DNA of 55,721 bases from a bacterium (GTDB taxonomy: Bacteria > CLD3 > SB21), in assembly GCA_019695335.1 (NCBI GenBank), contig JAIBAF010000018.1, positions 1 through 55,721 of the forward strand, read 5' to 3'. Shown here one piece after another: positions 27,970-36,372 of this stretch. Made by a program: the position numbers and the translations under genes. The stretch's first letter is position 1. Each line of letters opens with the position of its first letter. The notes beneath the pieces were generated by a model, which saw only the letters and a program-made list of their open reading frames with translations, made no database searches and had not been told where the DNA came from.

Positions 27970-28259
27970 AATTCGATATCGCCCACCACGACTTCCTCAC
28001 GAATCGGACTTATGATCTCGGTTACGACTTTCCTGTGAGCCGGATGATCGTTGTAAGTTTTAAGATCTTCCTTATTTTTAAACCGGCTCACGAGCATCAA
28101 TTCGTACCCTTTATTTCTATCGGAGAAATTGACGCCGGCATGCATTTCCATCAGTTGGGGAATTTCATTTTTTAATCCATTTAACCCGGCGATCATCCGA
28201 TCAATTTTATCCTGTGCAACATTCGGAAAAAGTTTGAATAAAACAACGTGCGTGACCAT
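27966..28259 (-). CDS. Dabb-family (stress-responsive alpha/beta-barrel) protein
   Basis: A 97-aa ferredoxin-fold protein. It starts MVTHVVLFKLFP and contains LMLVSRFKNKEDLKTYNDHP and HRKVV, the pattern of Dabb domains, which dimerise into a small barrel. Family members are linked to stress response or small-molecule binding, so no reaction can be assigned. Its stop overlaps that of the convergent SMC-like gene by 4 bp. Confidence 0.88.
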   Translation of the reverse strand: MVTHVVLFKLFPNVAQDKIDRMIAGLNGLKNEIPQLMEMHAGVNFSDRNKGYELMLVSRFKNKEDLKTYNDHPAHRKVVTEIISPIREEVVVGDIEF

Positions 28260-28397
28260 GCATTCTCCTGTAATACTAGAATTTAATAATAAGCTTTAAA
28301 AAAATGCGATGAAACTCAAGCACATTTCCGCAATGGAGGACGTTTTTTATTTTTTAGTGATTTGGAACCAGCGACTTTCGTAAGCAGTATTCTGAGT

Positions 28398-29378
28398 CTA
28401 TATCTGCTTCCAGTTTCGCCAGAACATAACGAAAGGCATGCCGTTAGATGAGAAGTTTCTGAAGAATTTTTGAATATAGGATGAACGGAAGTAGACGTTT
28501 ATTTTATTTGGATTCCCATTACCTTCGACATTCGCGCCGCCGAAAATTCCGCCGTAGACATTTTCTTTATTGTAGAGCGTAACGTCCTGCGGTTCGACGA
28601 CTGAAACGGGGCTGGGGAGATAGAGGATGCCTTCGAGTTTCTGACTGTTTTTCAGGCGTACGTCGCCCTGGACAACGACAATTCCGTAAATGCTTGCGCT
28701 GTTTTTAACTTCGAGATCGCCCTCGATATAGACGACATTAGGCGTATCGCTGGGAACACCGTTCGGTCGTGGGTGATAATAGCTCGCATCATTGCCCGTA
28801 GGATACGTCGATCCGTTGTCTAATGTGAGGCTGCTGTTGAAATAATGCCCCTGGGCAATGGCCGTTTGCTTGAGTTTGTTAATGTCGATTTCCGGTAAAA
28901 CGGTCGCGTATTCGTAGGCAAGTGAATTATTGATGGTTCCTGCCGAGTCACGCACGCTGACGTCGTTCAAACTGCCGCTGATGTATACGGCATATCCGCT
29001 AATGTCAACCATACGCAGGCGGAAAACCTGATTAGAAGCCGTTTGACCGTACACGGATTTGACGCTTACCTGCAACGTATCGTTAAGTGCAGGTCTGATC
29101 GTGTTGTCTTCGACCGTGATCGTGACAGTGCCGCCAGCGATGGATTGATTCGATGCCGACCAATGCCAGTTCATGGTGTTTAAGGAGGCTTTGACGGCAT
29201 AGTCGATCGCGGATTGAGCGGAATAAAATGCGCGCATGTTGTCGCTATCGGTCGCACTGATTTTGGCATTGTTCTGTTGGGTCAGCGTCAGCGTCAATCC
29301 CATGAACGTAAGAATGGAAATGATCAGGATCGTACTGCTCAGAGCCGAGCCGCTTTCATCATGAAGAAAAGATTTCAT
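28398..29378 (-). CDS. PilX-like minor pilin/pilus assembly protein (second set)
   Basis: A 326-aa protein at the end of the pilus cluster. The start MKSFLHDESG at 29378 has an AGGTGAT ribosome site, which favours it over 29393. A type III-like leader (ESGSALSSTILIISILTFMG) lacks the usual Glu5, as in PilX. MRAFYSAQSAIDYAVK matches the PilX N-terminal helix. The C-terminal part has short repeating beta units (VVYIEGDLEVKNSASIYGIV, VQGDVRLKNSQKLEGILYLP), resembling a small beta-helix or bactofilin-like module. It is probably a pilus-tip or priming component exported by PilB/PilC. Confidence 0.75.
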   Translation of the reverse strand: MKSFLHDESGSALSSTILIISILTFMGLTLTLTQQNNAKISATDSDNMRAFYSAQSAIDYAVKASLNTMNWHWSASNQSIAGGTVTITVEDNTIRPALNDTLQVSVKSVYGQTASNQVFRLRMVDISGYAVYISGSLNDVSVRDSAGTINNSLAYEYATVLPEIDINKLKQTAIAQGHYFNSSLTLDNGSTYPTGNDASYYHPRPNGVPSDTPNVVYIEGDLEVKNSASIYGIVVVQGDVRLKNSQKLEGILYLPSPVSVVEPQDVTLYNKENVYGGIFGGANVEGNGNPNKINVYFRSSYIQKFFRNFSSNGMPFVMFWRNWKQI

Positions 29379-29382
29379 AAGA

Positions 29383-29874
29383 TCACCTGGCATTCCTTAA
29401 CAAGATCGAATTCTGGAAGGTCACATTTTTACCGGAATTTCTGACCGTAATGCTGTAGTGTACGGATGCGATCAGATTGGTTGCACCGGATGTCCACGAT
29501 GTGCCATCCCATTTTTTATAAGTAAGTGAAAAAGCCGTAACGTGCGATGCGAAAGCGACGGCATTTTTTTTCAATTGCTGATCCGTGTACGTCAAGTCAA
29601 TGTTCTGTCCGTTGTTGTTCGTAAATCGAAATTGGGAGGCCGATGCAATCAGGATGCTGTTTTTGTCGCGCAGATTTTTAGTTTCCCGCGTCAGCACGTC
29701 TGTTGCTTGTTCGATAGTTTGCACTGCGAGCGATCTTCCGAGAACTTCCGAATAAATGTCAGTGGATTTCATAAAAATGACATAGATGCCAAGAAATGAA
29801 ATTCCCATCACGGCTACGGTGGTGAGCAGCTCGATCAGCGTGAATCCTTTGGAATTTATCAAAGCATTTTTCAT
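29383..29874 (-). CDS. PilW/GspJ-like minor prepilin (second set)
   Basis: A 163-aa prepilin. The leader MKNALINSKG is followed by the class III signal G^FTLIELLTTVAVMG, with Phe+1 and Glu+5 at the PilD cleavage site. It then has the long N-terminal helix and a beta-rich head (FRFTNNNGQNIDLTYTDQQL, FSLTYKKWDG). It starts 1 bp after the preceding prepilin stop with no clear ribosome site, so translation is probably coupled. It is likely a minor pilin that primes assembly. Confidence 0.85.
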   Translation of the reverse strand: MKNALINSKGFTLIELLTTVAVMGISFLGIYVIFMKSTDIYSEVLGRSLAVQTIEQATDVLTRETKNLRDKNSILIASASQFRFTNNNGQNIDLTYTDQQLKKNAVAFASHVTAFSLTYKKWDGTSWTSGATNLIASVHYSITVRNSGKNVTFQNSILLRNAR

Positions 29875-29875
29875 G

Positions 29876-30301
29876 TTAGTACATGGTTGCCCAACTAACC
29901 AATTGAATCGGTGTAATCAGAGAATGCGAAACTGTCACAGTGATTTCGGCATAAGCCACACCGTTGAAGCTTTTGCCGGTAGTCGCGACGGCGACCGTCC
30001 GGGTATACCCGCCTGAGATATTTTCGGAAACATACCGGTTAGGTGTGGTCATCCATGAATAACCGCGCGACGGCGATAGTTTATCCGTCAATACTTCTTC
30101 CATTTTTTGTTCGCACAACATGAGCGCTTTGGTCTGAACTTCGGCTTCAGCGCCGTTCGAGATAGCCTGGCTGAAAAACATGACCAGCGTCGGCAGCGCG
30201 ATTCCAATGAACAGAATGACTGTAATCACTTCAAGAACAGAATAGCCGTGCTGATTCCGGATCCATTTATTTTTTGTTAATATTGTTTCCATGATATCCA
30301 T
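29876..30301 (-). CDS. PilV-like minor prepilin (second set)
   Basis: A 141-aa prepilin with leader ...NQHG^YSVLEVITVILFIG: Tyr+1, Glu+5, then the hydrophobic helix. The KALMLCEQKMEEVL segment is typical of PilV/GspI-like proteins. The start is either 30301 (MDIMETIL) or 30292 (METIL); both overlap the upstream gene's end. It is followed after 1 bp by the PilW-like gene. Confidence 0.83.
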   Translation of the reverse strand: MDIMETILTKNKWIRNQHGYSVLEVITVILFIGIALPTLVMFFSQAISNGAEAEVQTKALMLCEQKMEEVLTDKLSPSRGYSWMTTPNRYVSENISGGYTRTVAVATTGKSFNGVAYAEITVTVSHSLITPIQLVSWATMY

Positions 30302-31998
30302 TCCACGCTAGATGGAAGATACCCGACGACGTACTGGTAAAAGGAAGCTACATAATCACGTTTATGACATACACGGCTTGTACCGGAGTAATGTCCGGTT
30401 AGGCTGCAATGCCCGATGAATCCGCCCTTGACTTTGCAGCTTTTGGCCATCGAATACGATGACGGCTGGGATTCATTGCGTGCATATACGATACCATCGA
30501 CTTCACATCCCTGATTCATCGTCACACGCCCGTTGCAAACCACGATGCCGCGGATTTTTGAATTTTTGTTCAGCGTCAGGTCGCCGTTGATCCATGTGAC
30601 AAGCGGTTTTTTGTAAAGCGTATTTTGGGTGGCCGTATTGTCTTTGCCGACTTTGATCTGGAACGCTAAACTTGAATTTGTCGGCCGGTTGGTACCTGAA
30701 GTTGGGAACGTCATTTTGACACGGCCTGTTAATGTAAATCCTTCCTTAAGATTACCACCGGCGATTTGCAATACATTGACGGTGCCGGCCGATGCGGAAG
30801 CATTGAGGGTATCGTCGACCGTGGTATTATTTAAAACAAAATTATCCAGCACGATCGATGTATTGGATTGTGAACGCGCGCGCACGAAAATGCGTTCGAT
30901 GACGTCTTCATTACCGTGAAATTCATATGTGACGGCTGTTCCGTTGATACTGAAGTAAACGTCGTCATTGCCATCATAGGTTAATGAAAACGGATAAGCG
31001 ACACCGGACTGCCATTGGAAGTTGGACGTTTGCCCGTAATAAAACGGCCCTGAATTGGAACGGCCTAAATCGATCTCATGCGTCGACGATCCGGTGACAA
31101 CATTACCGATACGTCCTTCAGCCATATAGGCAAATTCCAATTCTGATTCGTCCAATTCGCCTGGGATGACTTCACCCTGGATTGGTTCGTAATAAAAATC
31201 GTCTTCACCCGGAGGATAGGTTGAGTTTTGTGCAACGGTGAGATTACCGTCAAAATAATGCGTTTGTTTCACCGCGTGATCGCATAATTTCGCGTGATCC
31301 ATTTTAGGTTTACAACGGTCGTTACTTTTTATTTTACATTTTCTCCGCGGATCGGCCTGTTCGGTTTCATCTTCTACCACCACATCTTCCAGATCACCGG
31401 TTGTAAGCGACGCATAATACAAATAGTCAATGAACCGGATAGTCCGTTCAATTTTTGTGGCTGTTTCACCGAATTTTCCCAGCGCCGTGATCAATACCGT
31501 ATCGCCCATGGGGCGTGTTCTCTGAACTGTCACGTCGGCGAATCCGCCTTCGATCGGGATGTTGTTTTGTGACCATGTCCACGGATCGTTGGCGCCGTAA
31601 TCGATTTCTTTGGTGCCAAGATAATCTCCGTGTGCAAGATGAGCTTCTACGGCTGAACGTCCGACGCAGATCGTGTGTGCCTGCGACGGATTGCCCGGAG
31701 GAATGTGGGTTAAAATAACTTTGTCGTCTTCATTATTTGCTTCAGTTGAATCGATCTGATCGAGGCCGTTCATGCTTTTAGTGTAGGCATACCGAATACC
31801 GCTTTCAGCGATATACAACGCTTGTGTGAGAGCATAGGACGATGCTGCGCGCTGGCTGGTTTGAACCTGCATGTTGGCCAGAATCAAGCCGAATATGCTC
31901 AATATGGCGACGATGAAAATACTGGTGGCCATACCCATCGCGCCTTTTTCTGCAGCGGGCTTTTCGGGCCATAATTGATATAAAAAAGTGGTTTTCAT
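30277..31998 (-). CDS. PilX-like pilus assembly protein with long beta-rich insertion (first set)
   Basis: A 573-aa protein. The leader region EKGAMGMATSIFIVAILSIFG has no Glu5. ALTQALYIAESGIRYAYTKS is the PilX-type helix. About residues 325-440 form an extra jelly-roll-like or beta-sandwich segment (NGTAVTYEFHGNEDVIERIF). The C-terminal beta repeats (LVTWINGDLTLNKNSKIRGI, VVCNGRVTMNQGCEVDGIVY) match those of the shorter PilX homolog at 28398-29378. The insertion makes it larger than ordinary PilX (about 200 aa) and could be an adhesive head. Confidence 0.75.
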   Translation of the reverse strand: MKTTFLYQLWPEKPAAEKGAMGMATSIFIVAILSIFGLILANMQVQTSQRAASSYALTQALYIAESGIRYAYTKSMNGLDQIDSTEANNEDDKVILTHIPPGNPSQAHTICVGRSAVEAHLAHGDYLGTKEIDYGANDPWTWSQNNIPIEGGFADVTVQRTRPMGDTVLITALGKFGETATKIERTIRFIDYLYYASLTTGDLEDVVVEDETEQADPRRKCKIKSNDRCKPKMDHAKLCDHAVKQTHYFDGNLTVAQNSTYPPGEDDFYYEPIQGEVIPGELDESELEFAYMAEGRIGNVVTGSSTHEIDLGRSNSGPFYYGQTSNFQWQSGVAYPFSLTYDGNDDVYFSINGTAVTYEFHGNEDVIERIFVRARSQSNTSIVLDNFVLNNTTVDDTLNASASAGTVNVLQIAGGNLKEGFTLTGRVKMTFPTSGTNRPTNSSLAFQIKVGKDNTATQNTLYKKPLVTWINGDLTLNKNSKIRGIVVCNGRVTMNQGCEVDGIVYARNESQPSSYSMAKSCKVKGGFIGHCSLTGHYSGTSRVCHKRDYVASFYQYVVGYLPSSVEWISWKQY

Positions 31999-32003
31999 AG
32001 TGG

Positions 32004-32555
32004 TTACCTCAAATTTCTTAATTGCGTTTTGGCCGTGACTAACCGGTTACCTGCAATCGTTGCCAGGCTGAAATTCAAACGAACTTCGCGAATCAATGAA
32101 ACAGGAATCGGATTTGTATTGAGCGATTGTCCGTTGGAATCCAAATAAGCGAACGAGATCTGTATTCCGGGCGTATAAAGCAACGTGTCGGTGCGATTGG
32201 CCTGTCCGTTGGAGATTGTGCGCCAGAATGCTTCTTCCTGCAGTGAATACGTAAACGTTTCGGTATCATTGTTTCGATTGACAAACATCAGTGATGACGA
32301 GGAAGCGGCATTGATGGCTTGATCGCCTTGAGCCTGCCGGATATCGCGCAGGGTCATTTCAGCCACGCGGCTTACTTCAGAAGCTTGATAACTTGACGTG
32401 GTCGAAATGGAATAAATGTCCATAAGTGAAACCAGCACGGTGGACAGGATCAATCCGCTCATTCCGAAAATGGCAAGGCCCGCTGTCAATTCAAACAATG
32501 TGAAGCCCGATTCATTCCGATTTAACTTTTTAAAGTATGTAAAATTTTTTTTCAT
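32004..32555 (-). CDS. PilW-like minor prepilin (first set)
   Basis: A 183-aa prepilin. ATG 32555 (MKKNFTYFKKLNRNESG) has a CGGAG ribosome site and is preferred over the upstream ATG 32582. The class III cleavage site is SG^FTLFELTAGLAIFG (Phe+1, Glu+5). A beta-rich head follows (SLMFVNRNNDTETFTYSLQE). It lies between a PilV-like and a PilX-like gene, as in minor pilin operons. Confidence 0.85.
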   Translation of the reverse strand: MKKNFTYFKKLNRNESGFTLFELTAGLAIFGMSGLILSTVLVSLMDIYSISTTSSYQASEVSRVAEMTLRDIRQAQGDQAINAASSSSLMFVNRNNDTETFTYSLQEEAFWRTISNGQANRTDTLLYTPGIQISFAYLDSNGQSLNTNPIPVSLIREVRLNFSLATIAGNRLVTAKTQLRNLR

Positions 32556-32566
32556 GATTTTCTCCG

Positions 32567-32983
32567 TTATTTGGTAACCCACATTTTTAAACTGATATCA
32601 TCGAGGTTGGAATGTGTTGCCGTAACATGGAGGAGCATGTACGGAACATTATTGTAAATGTGCTCGACCGTGTCAAGTTGTGTCCTCACAATAAATTCGC
32701 CAATTGTTACGTCTGGGTAACGTTGAGGAACTTTGATGTATTGAACGCCGCGCGTTGGGTTATTCAGGTCGCGTAGAACCGATTCGATCTGGCTTTGAGC
32801 GGCAAGCGTACCCTCAATGGACAAAGATGCCTGGGGCGTACCCATTGCCAGTGTTCCGTAAAGGCGGACAATACCTACGAGTGTAATGCTTAAAAATACG
32901 ACTGTCATCACCGATTCAAGCAACGTCATACCTCGCTGATCTGAATAAATGAATTTTTTTGAAGTGTGAATGAATGGGTTCAT
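32567..32983 (-). CDS. PilV-like minor prepilin (first set)
   Basis: A 138-aa prepilin with cleavage site RG^MTLLESVMTVVFLSI (Met+1, Glu+5) and the helix continuing into ITLVGIVRLYGTLAMG. AAQSQIESVLRDL resembles the PilV/GspI segment. It stands first of six minor-pilin-type genes downstream of pilC, with a 41-bp gap. Confidence 0.84.
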   Translation of the reverse strand: MNPFIHTSKKFIYSDQRGMTLLESVMTVVFLSITLVGIVRLYGTLAMGTPQASLSIEGTLAAQSQIESVLRDLNNPTRGVQYIKVPQRYPDVTIGEFIVRTQLDTVEHIYNNVPYMLLHVTATHSNLDDISLKMWVTK

Positions 32984-33024
32984 AAAAGCCCCCTTTGTAA
33001 TTGATTAAAAGTCGTCATGGTCGT

Positions 33025-34233
33025 TCATTTCCCCATATGTCCGAGCATGTCCCACATTGGCATAAATATCGCCAATGCAATAAATAAAATGACTCCACCC
33101 AAAAGCACGGTGATCAAAGGCTCGATGAGTGTCGTAAGATTTTTGACCGTGTAATCGACCTCTTCATCGAAATATTCAAAAATGTTGGTCATCATGTTAT
33201 CGAGTGCGCCGGATTTCTCGCCGATGGAAATCATTTGGACAACGATGGGAGGAAAGATTGTACTACGGCGGAGCGGTTGTGCTAAACCCTGGCCTTCTTT
33301 GACGCCGGTAATAACTTTCTGGATTTCTTCCGAAATTATAATATTGCCCATGGTTTCGGCGATAATCGTCAATGTTTGCAGGATCGGAAGGCCGCTCTTA
33401 TTCAACGTTTCAAATGTTTTGGCAAAATGTGATATCGATGTTTTCAGATACAATGGTCCAAAGATCGGCAGTTTCAATCGTTTTTCGTCCCACATTCTGT
33501 TGCCGTACGGTGTTCTGATAAACATCCGGAAACCGATAAATAACGCGATCGCCGAGGGAATAACGATATACCAGTATTGAGTGATGCCGGTATTGATTGC
33601 GATGAGGATCTGCGTCGGTAGCGGTAATTCGACTTTCATTTTTGTGAAAATGTCTACGAATTTTGGCACAACCAAAAGAATCAGTACGATAAACGCAATC
33701 ACAATACCTACCAAAACAATGATCGGATAACGGGTCGCTTTTTTGATCGAGGATTTTATTTCCAGATCGTGCGACAGAAATGCGACCAGCCGCGTGAGCA
33801 CTTCATCGAGAACGCCGGCAGCTTCGCCGACGCGTACCATGTCGACATACAAACTTGAAAAAGCATTTTTGTGCGGTTTCATTGATTCATAGAGCGTTTT
33901 GCCGCTTTGCACGCTTCCGGCAATGTCTTTGATGACGTCGCGCATGGCTTCGGATGCCGCTTGTTCTTCGAGCGCTTGTAAACACGAGAGCAGGGGAACG
34001 CCGGCTTTAAAAAGCGTTGCAAACTGTTTAGTAAAAACGATCACTTCTTTAGGTTCGATCTTTTTTGCACTGTTTTTTTTACCGGCAAACATGCCTTTTT
34101 TTTCTGTGACTTGAAGCGGCACGTAATTTAAGCGTTCGAGTTGTTCCGATATAAACCCGGCTGTTGGGCCTTCCATCGTATCAACGACGATCTGTCCTGA
34201 GTTATTGATCGCTTTGTATTGAAATTGGCTCAT
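33025..34233 (-). CDS. pilC: Type IV pilus inner-membrane platform protein PilC
   Basis: A 402-aa GspF/PilC platform protein that links the PilB motor to pilin polymerisation. ATG 34233 (MSQFQYKAINNSGQ) has a CGGAG ribosome site; the frame upstream overlaps pilB and is rejected. Two GspF domains are present: the first contains FTKQFATLFKAGVPLLSCLQ, the second FAKTFETLNKSGLPILQTLT. Both are followed by transmembrane helices, with the last helix near the C-terminus (LITVLLGGVILFIALAIFMP). Only 4 bp separate it from pilB. Confidence 0.95.
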   Translation of the reverse strand: MSQFQYKAINNSGQIVVDTMEGPTAGFISEQLERLNYVPLQVTEKKGMFAGKKNSAKKIEPKEVIVFTKQFATLFKAGVPLLSCLQALEEQAASEAMRDVIKDIAGSVQSGKTLYESMKPHKNAFSSLYVDMVRVGEAAGVLDEVLTRLVAFLSHDLEIKSSIKKATRYPIIVLVGIVIAFIVLILLVVPKFVDIFTKMKVELPLPTQILIAINTGITQYWYIVIPSAIALFIGFRMFIRTPYGNRMWDEKRLKLPIFGPLYLKTSISHFAKTFETLNKSGLPILQTLTIIAETMGNIIISEEIQKVITGVKEGQGLAQPLRRSTIFPPIVVQMISIGEKSGALDNMMTNIFEYFDEEVDYTVKNLTTLIEPLITVLLGGVILFIALAIFMPMWDMLGHMGK

Positions 34234-34237
34234 AATC

Positions 34238-35941
34238 TTACTCCGATGTGACGCGGATGACTTCTTCAATACTGGTCAGGCCTTGAAGAATTTTAGCGAC
34301 GCCGTCTTGCCTCAGCGTTCGCATACCGTTCTCGATGGCCGCGTCTTTCAGCCGATTAGCCGATGCGCGTTCAATCGTCAGGTGACGTATTTCGTCGTTG
34401 ACGAGCAGTAATTCATAAATGGCCAGTCGGCCTTTATAGCCTTTATTATTGCAATGAGGGCATCCTTTGGGTGCGTAAAACGAATAATTCGGCGATACGC
34501 GGATATTCAGTGATTTAAGCGTATCGGAGTCGGGATGAAATACCGTTTTGCATTTCGGACAAAGTTTTCTGACTAAACGTTGCGCGAGGACACCGGCCAA
34601 AGCCGACGACGTCAGAAATGGTTCAATGCCCATATCGGTGAGACGATTGATAGCGCTAGGTGCATCGTTCGTGTGCAGCGTCGAGAATACGAGATGGCCT
34701 GTTAAAGCCGATTCGATGGCGATGTGGGCTGTTTCTTTATCTCGAATTTCACCGACCATGATCACGTCGGGATCTTGCCGCAAAATCGAACGTAGTCCGG
34801 CCGCAAACGTCAGCCCGATTTTCGAGTTGATCTGGCATTGACGGATCAATTCAAGTCTGTATTCAATCGGATCTTCGACGGTGATGATGTTTTTGTCGAC
34901 GGAATTGATCGTACTCAAAGCAGAATAGAGCGTAGTGGTTTTACCGCTTCCAGTCGGACCCGTGACGAGAATGATTCCGTTGGGGCGGCGAATGAGTTCT
35001 TCGAAAAAGATTTGCGTATTTTTATCGAAGCCAAGCTGCGATAGACTCATGGTTACCGAGCTTTTGTCGAGAATACGCATGACGATGTTTTCGCCATTGA
35101 TGGTCGGGAAGGATGAAATACGAAAATCGATCGTACGGTTGCCGATGCGCGTCTGAAAGCGTCCGTCTTGCGGCAAACGTTTTTCGGCGATGTCGAGACC
35201 CGACATGATTTTGAAACGGGACAACAATGCGGATTGCAGATTTTTCTCTAACACGAATGATTCTTTCATGACCCCATCGACGCGAAAACGCACTAGAACC
35301 TTTTTCTCTTCCGGTTCGATATGAATATCGCTGGCGCCTTCTTTGACCGCAGCGGATATGATTAAGTTGGAGAGCCGGATAATCGGCGTCAGTTGAGCCG
35401 CTTCTTCGAGTTCTTCTTTAGTTTGATCCGTGGCGTCGACCTCGACCATCTCGACATCGAGTTGGTAATCTTTGACGGCATCTTCAACTTCGCTTTTGAT
35501 CGATGAGGACGATTCCTTGAAAATCCTGTTCAATGTTTCCTGCAAATCCTGCTCGGAACACAACATCGGCGAGATGTTCATTTTGGTCACACGGCGTAAT
35601 TCATCGATAGCTTCGAGATCGCGCGGATCAACCATCGCCACAGTTAATTCGTCGCCGATTATGAATAATGGAAAAACAAGTTTTGCTTTCATCAGATTTT
35701 CCGGGATCAGATGAACGAGTTCAGGATCGACTTCGAATGTTGATAATTCAACCGTCGGCAATCCCAACTGATCCGAAAGCACCTGCATCAAATCATTTTC
35801 ACTCACCATTTTCTTTTCGGCTACGATTTTACCGAGTTTCTTCCCATACCGTTGCTGCTGCGATAACAGGTCCGAAAGCTGCGCTTCAGTAACCAACTGA
35901 TTGGCTAGTAACATTTCGCCTAATTTAGAATGAGTGAGCAT
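34238..35941 (-). CDS. pilB: Type IV pilus assembly ATPase PilB
   Basis: The 567-aa extension motor. An MshEN-type N-terminal domain (about 1-150) could bind nucleotide or cyclic di-GMP. The catalytic core has Walker A GPTGSGKTTT (328-337), an Asp box (ITVEDPIEYRLE), Walker B (DPDVIMVGEIRD) and a His box (STLHTNDAPSA). A tetracysteine zinc motif CPKC...CPHC lies near residue 470. No retraction ATPase PilT and no PilM/N/O/Q genes are in this window. Confidence 0.96.
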   Translation of the reverse strand: MLTHSKLGEMLLANQLVTEAQLSDLLSQQQRYGKKLGKIVAEKKMVSENDLMQVLSDQLGLPTVELSTFEVDPELVHLIPENLMKAKLVFPLFIIGDELTVAMVDPRDLEAIDELRRVTKMNISPMLCSEQDLQETLNRIFKESSSSIKSEVEDAVKDYQLDVEMVEVDATDQTKEELEEAAQLTPIIRLSNLIISAAVKEGASDIHIEPEEKKVLVRFRVDGVMKESFVLEKNLQSALLSRFKIMSGLDIAEKRLPQDGRFQTRIGNRTIDFRISSFPTINGENIVMRILDKSSVTMSLSQLGFDKNTQIFFEELIRRPNGIILVTGPTGSGKTTTLYSALSTINSVDKNIITVEDPIEYRLELIRQCQINSKIGLTFAAGLRSILRQDPDVIMVGEIRDKETAHIAIESALTGHLVFSTLHTNDAPSAINRLTDMGIEPFLTSSALAGVLAQRLVRKLCPKCKTVFHPDSDTLKSLNIRVSPNYSFYAPKGCPHCNNKGYKGRLAIYELLLVNDEIRHLTIERASANRLKDAAIENGMRTLRQDGVAKILQGLTSIEEVIRVTSE

Positions 35942-35952
35942 GGTCTTTTCGT

Positions 35953-36372
35953 TTAAATGACGTTAACCGCCGCGCTGAAATTTTCAGTTTGCGGCACGAA
36001 CGTACGGGTATTTAAGAGTTCATTGATTTTCTGAACGAGTGAAGCCGAGTCATAAGGTTTGTAGATATAAGCATTCGCGCCCATATCCAATCCGGTTTTT
36101 TTGTCGATATCGCGGGCGCGTGACGTCAGCATAATGATCGGGATGTGCCGGTATTTTTCATCGAATTTCAACAGCCGGCAAATTTTGAATCCGTCCATAC
36201 GCGGAAGCAGTACATCGAGAATAATCAAATCCGGTTTTTGCAAGCGCGCCATTTGCAAACCTTCGACGCCATCATAACTGGAGATGACATCGAAGCCATT
36301 GGCTTTGAGACGAACGCTTAACATATCGACCATATTAGGATAGTCGTCGACGATCAAAATTTTATGAGTCAT
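35953..36372 (-). CDS. Receiver-domain response regulator in the pilus cluster
   Basis: A 139-aa single receiver domain. The start MTHKILIVDDYPNM at 36372 fits the fold; a 21-residue upstream extension lies within the kinase gene. Asp53 in LIILDVLLPRMDG is the phospho-acceptor, with Thr in MLTSRA and Lys in YKPYDS. No DNA-binding domain is present, so it may act like PilG/PilH by protein contact. It overlaps the kinase gene by 11 bp and precedes pilB by 11 bp, so the pair probably controls pilus function. Confidence 0.88.
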   Translation of the reverse strand: MTHKILIVDDYPNMVDMLSVRLKANGFDVISSYDGVEGLQMARLQKPDLIILDVLLPRMDGFKICRLLKFDEKYRHIPIIMLTSRARDIDKKTGLDMGANAYIYKPYDSASLVQKINELLNTRTFVPQTENFSAAVNVI

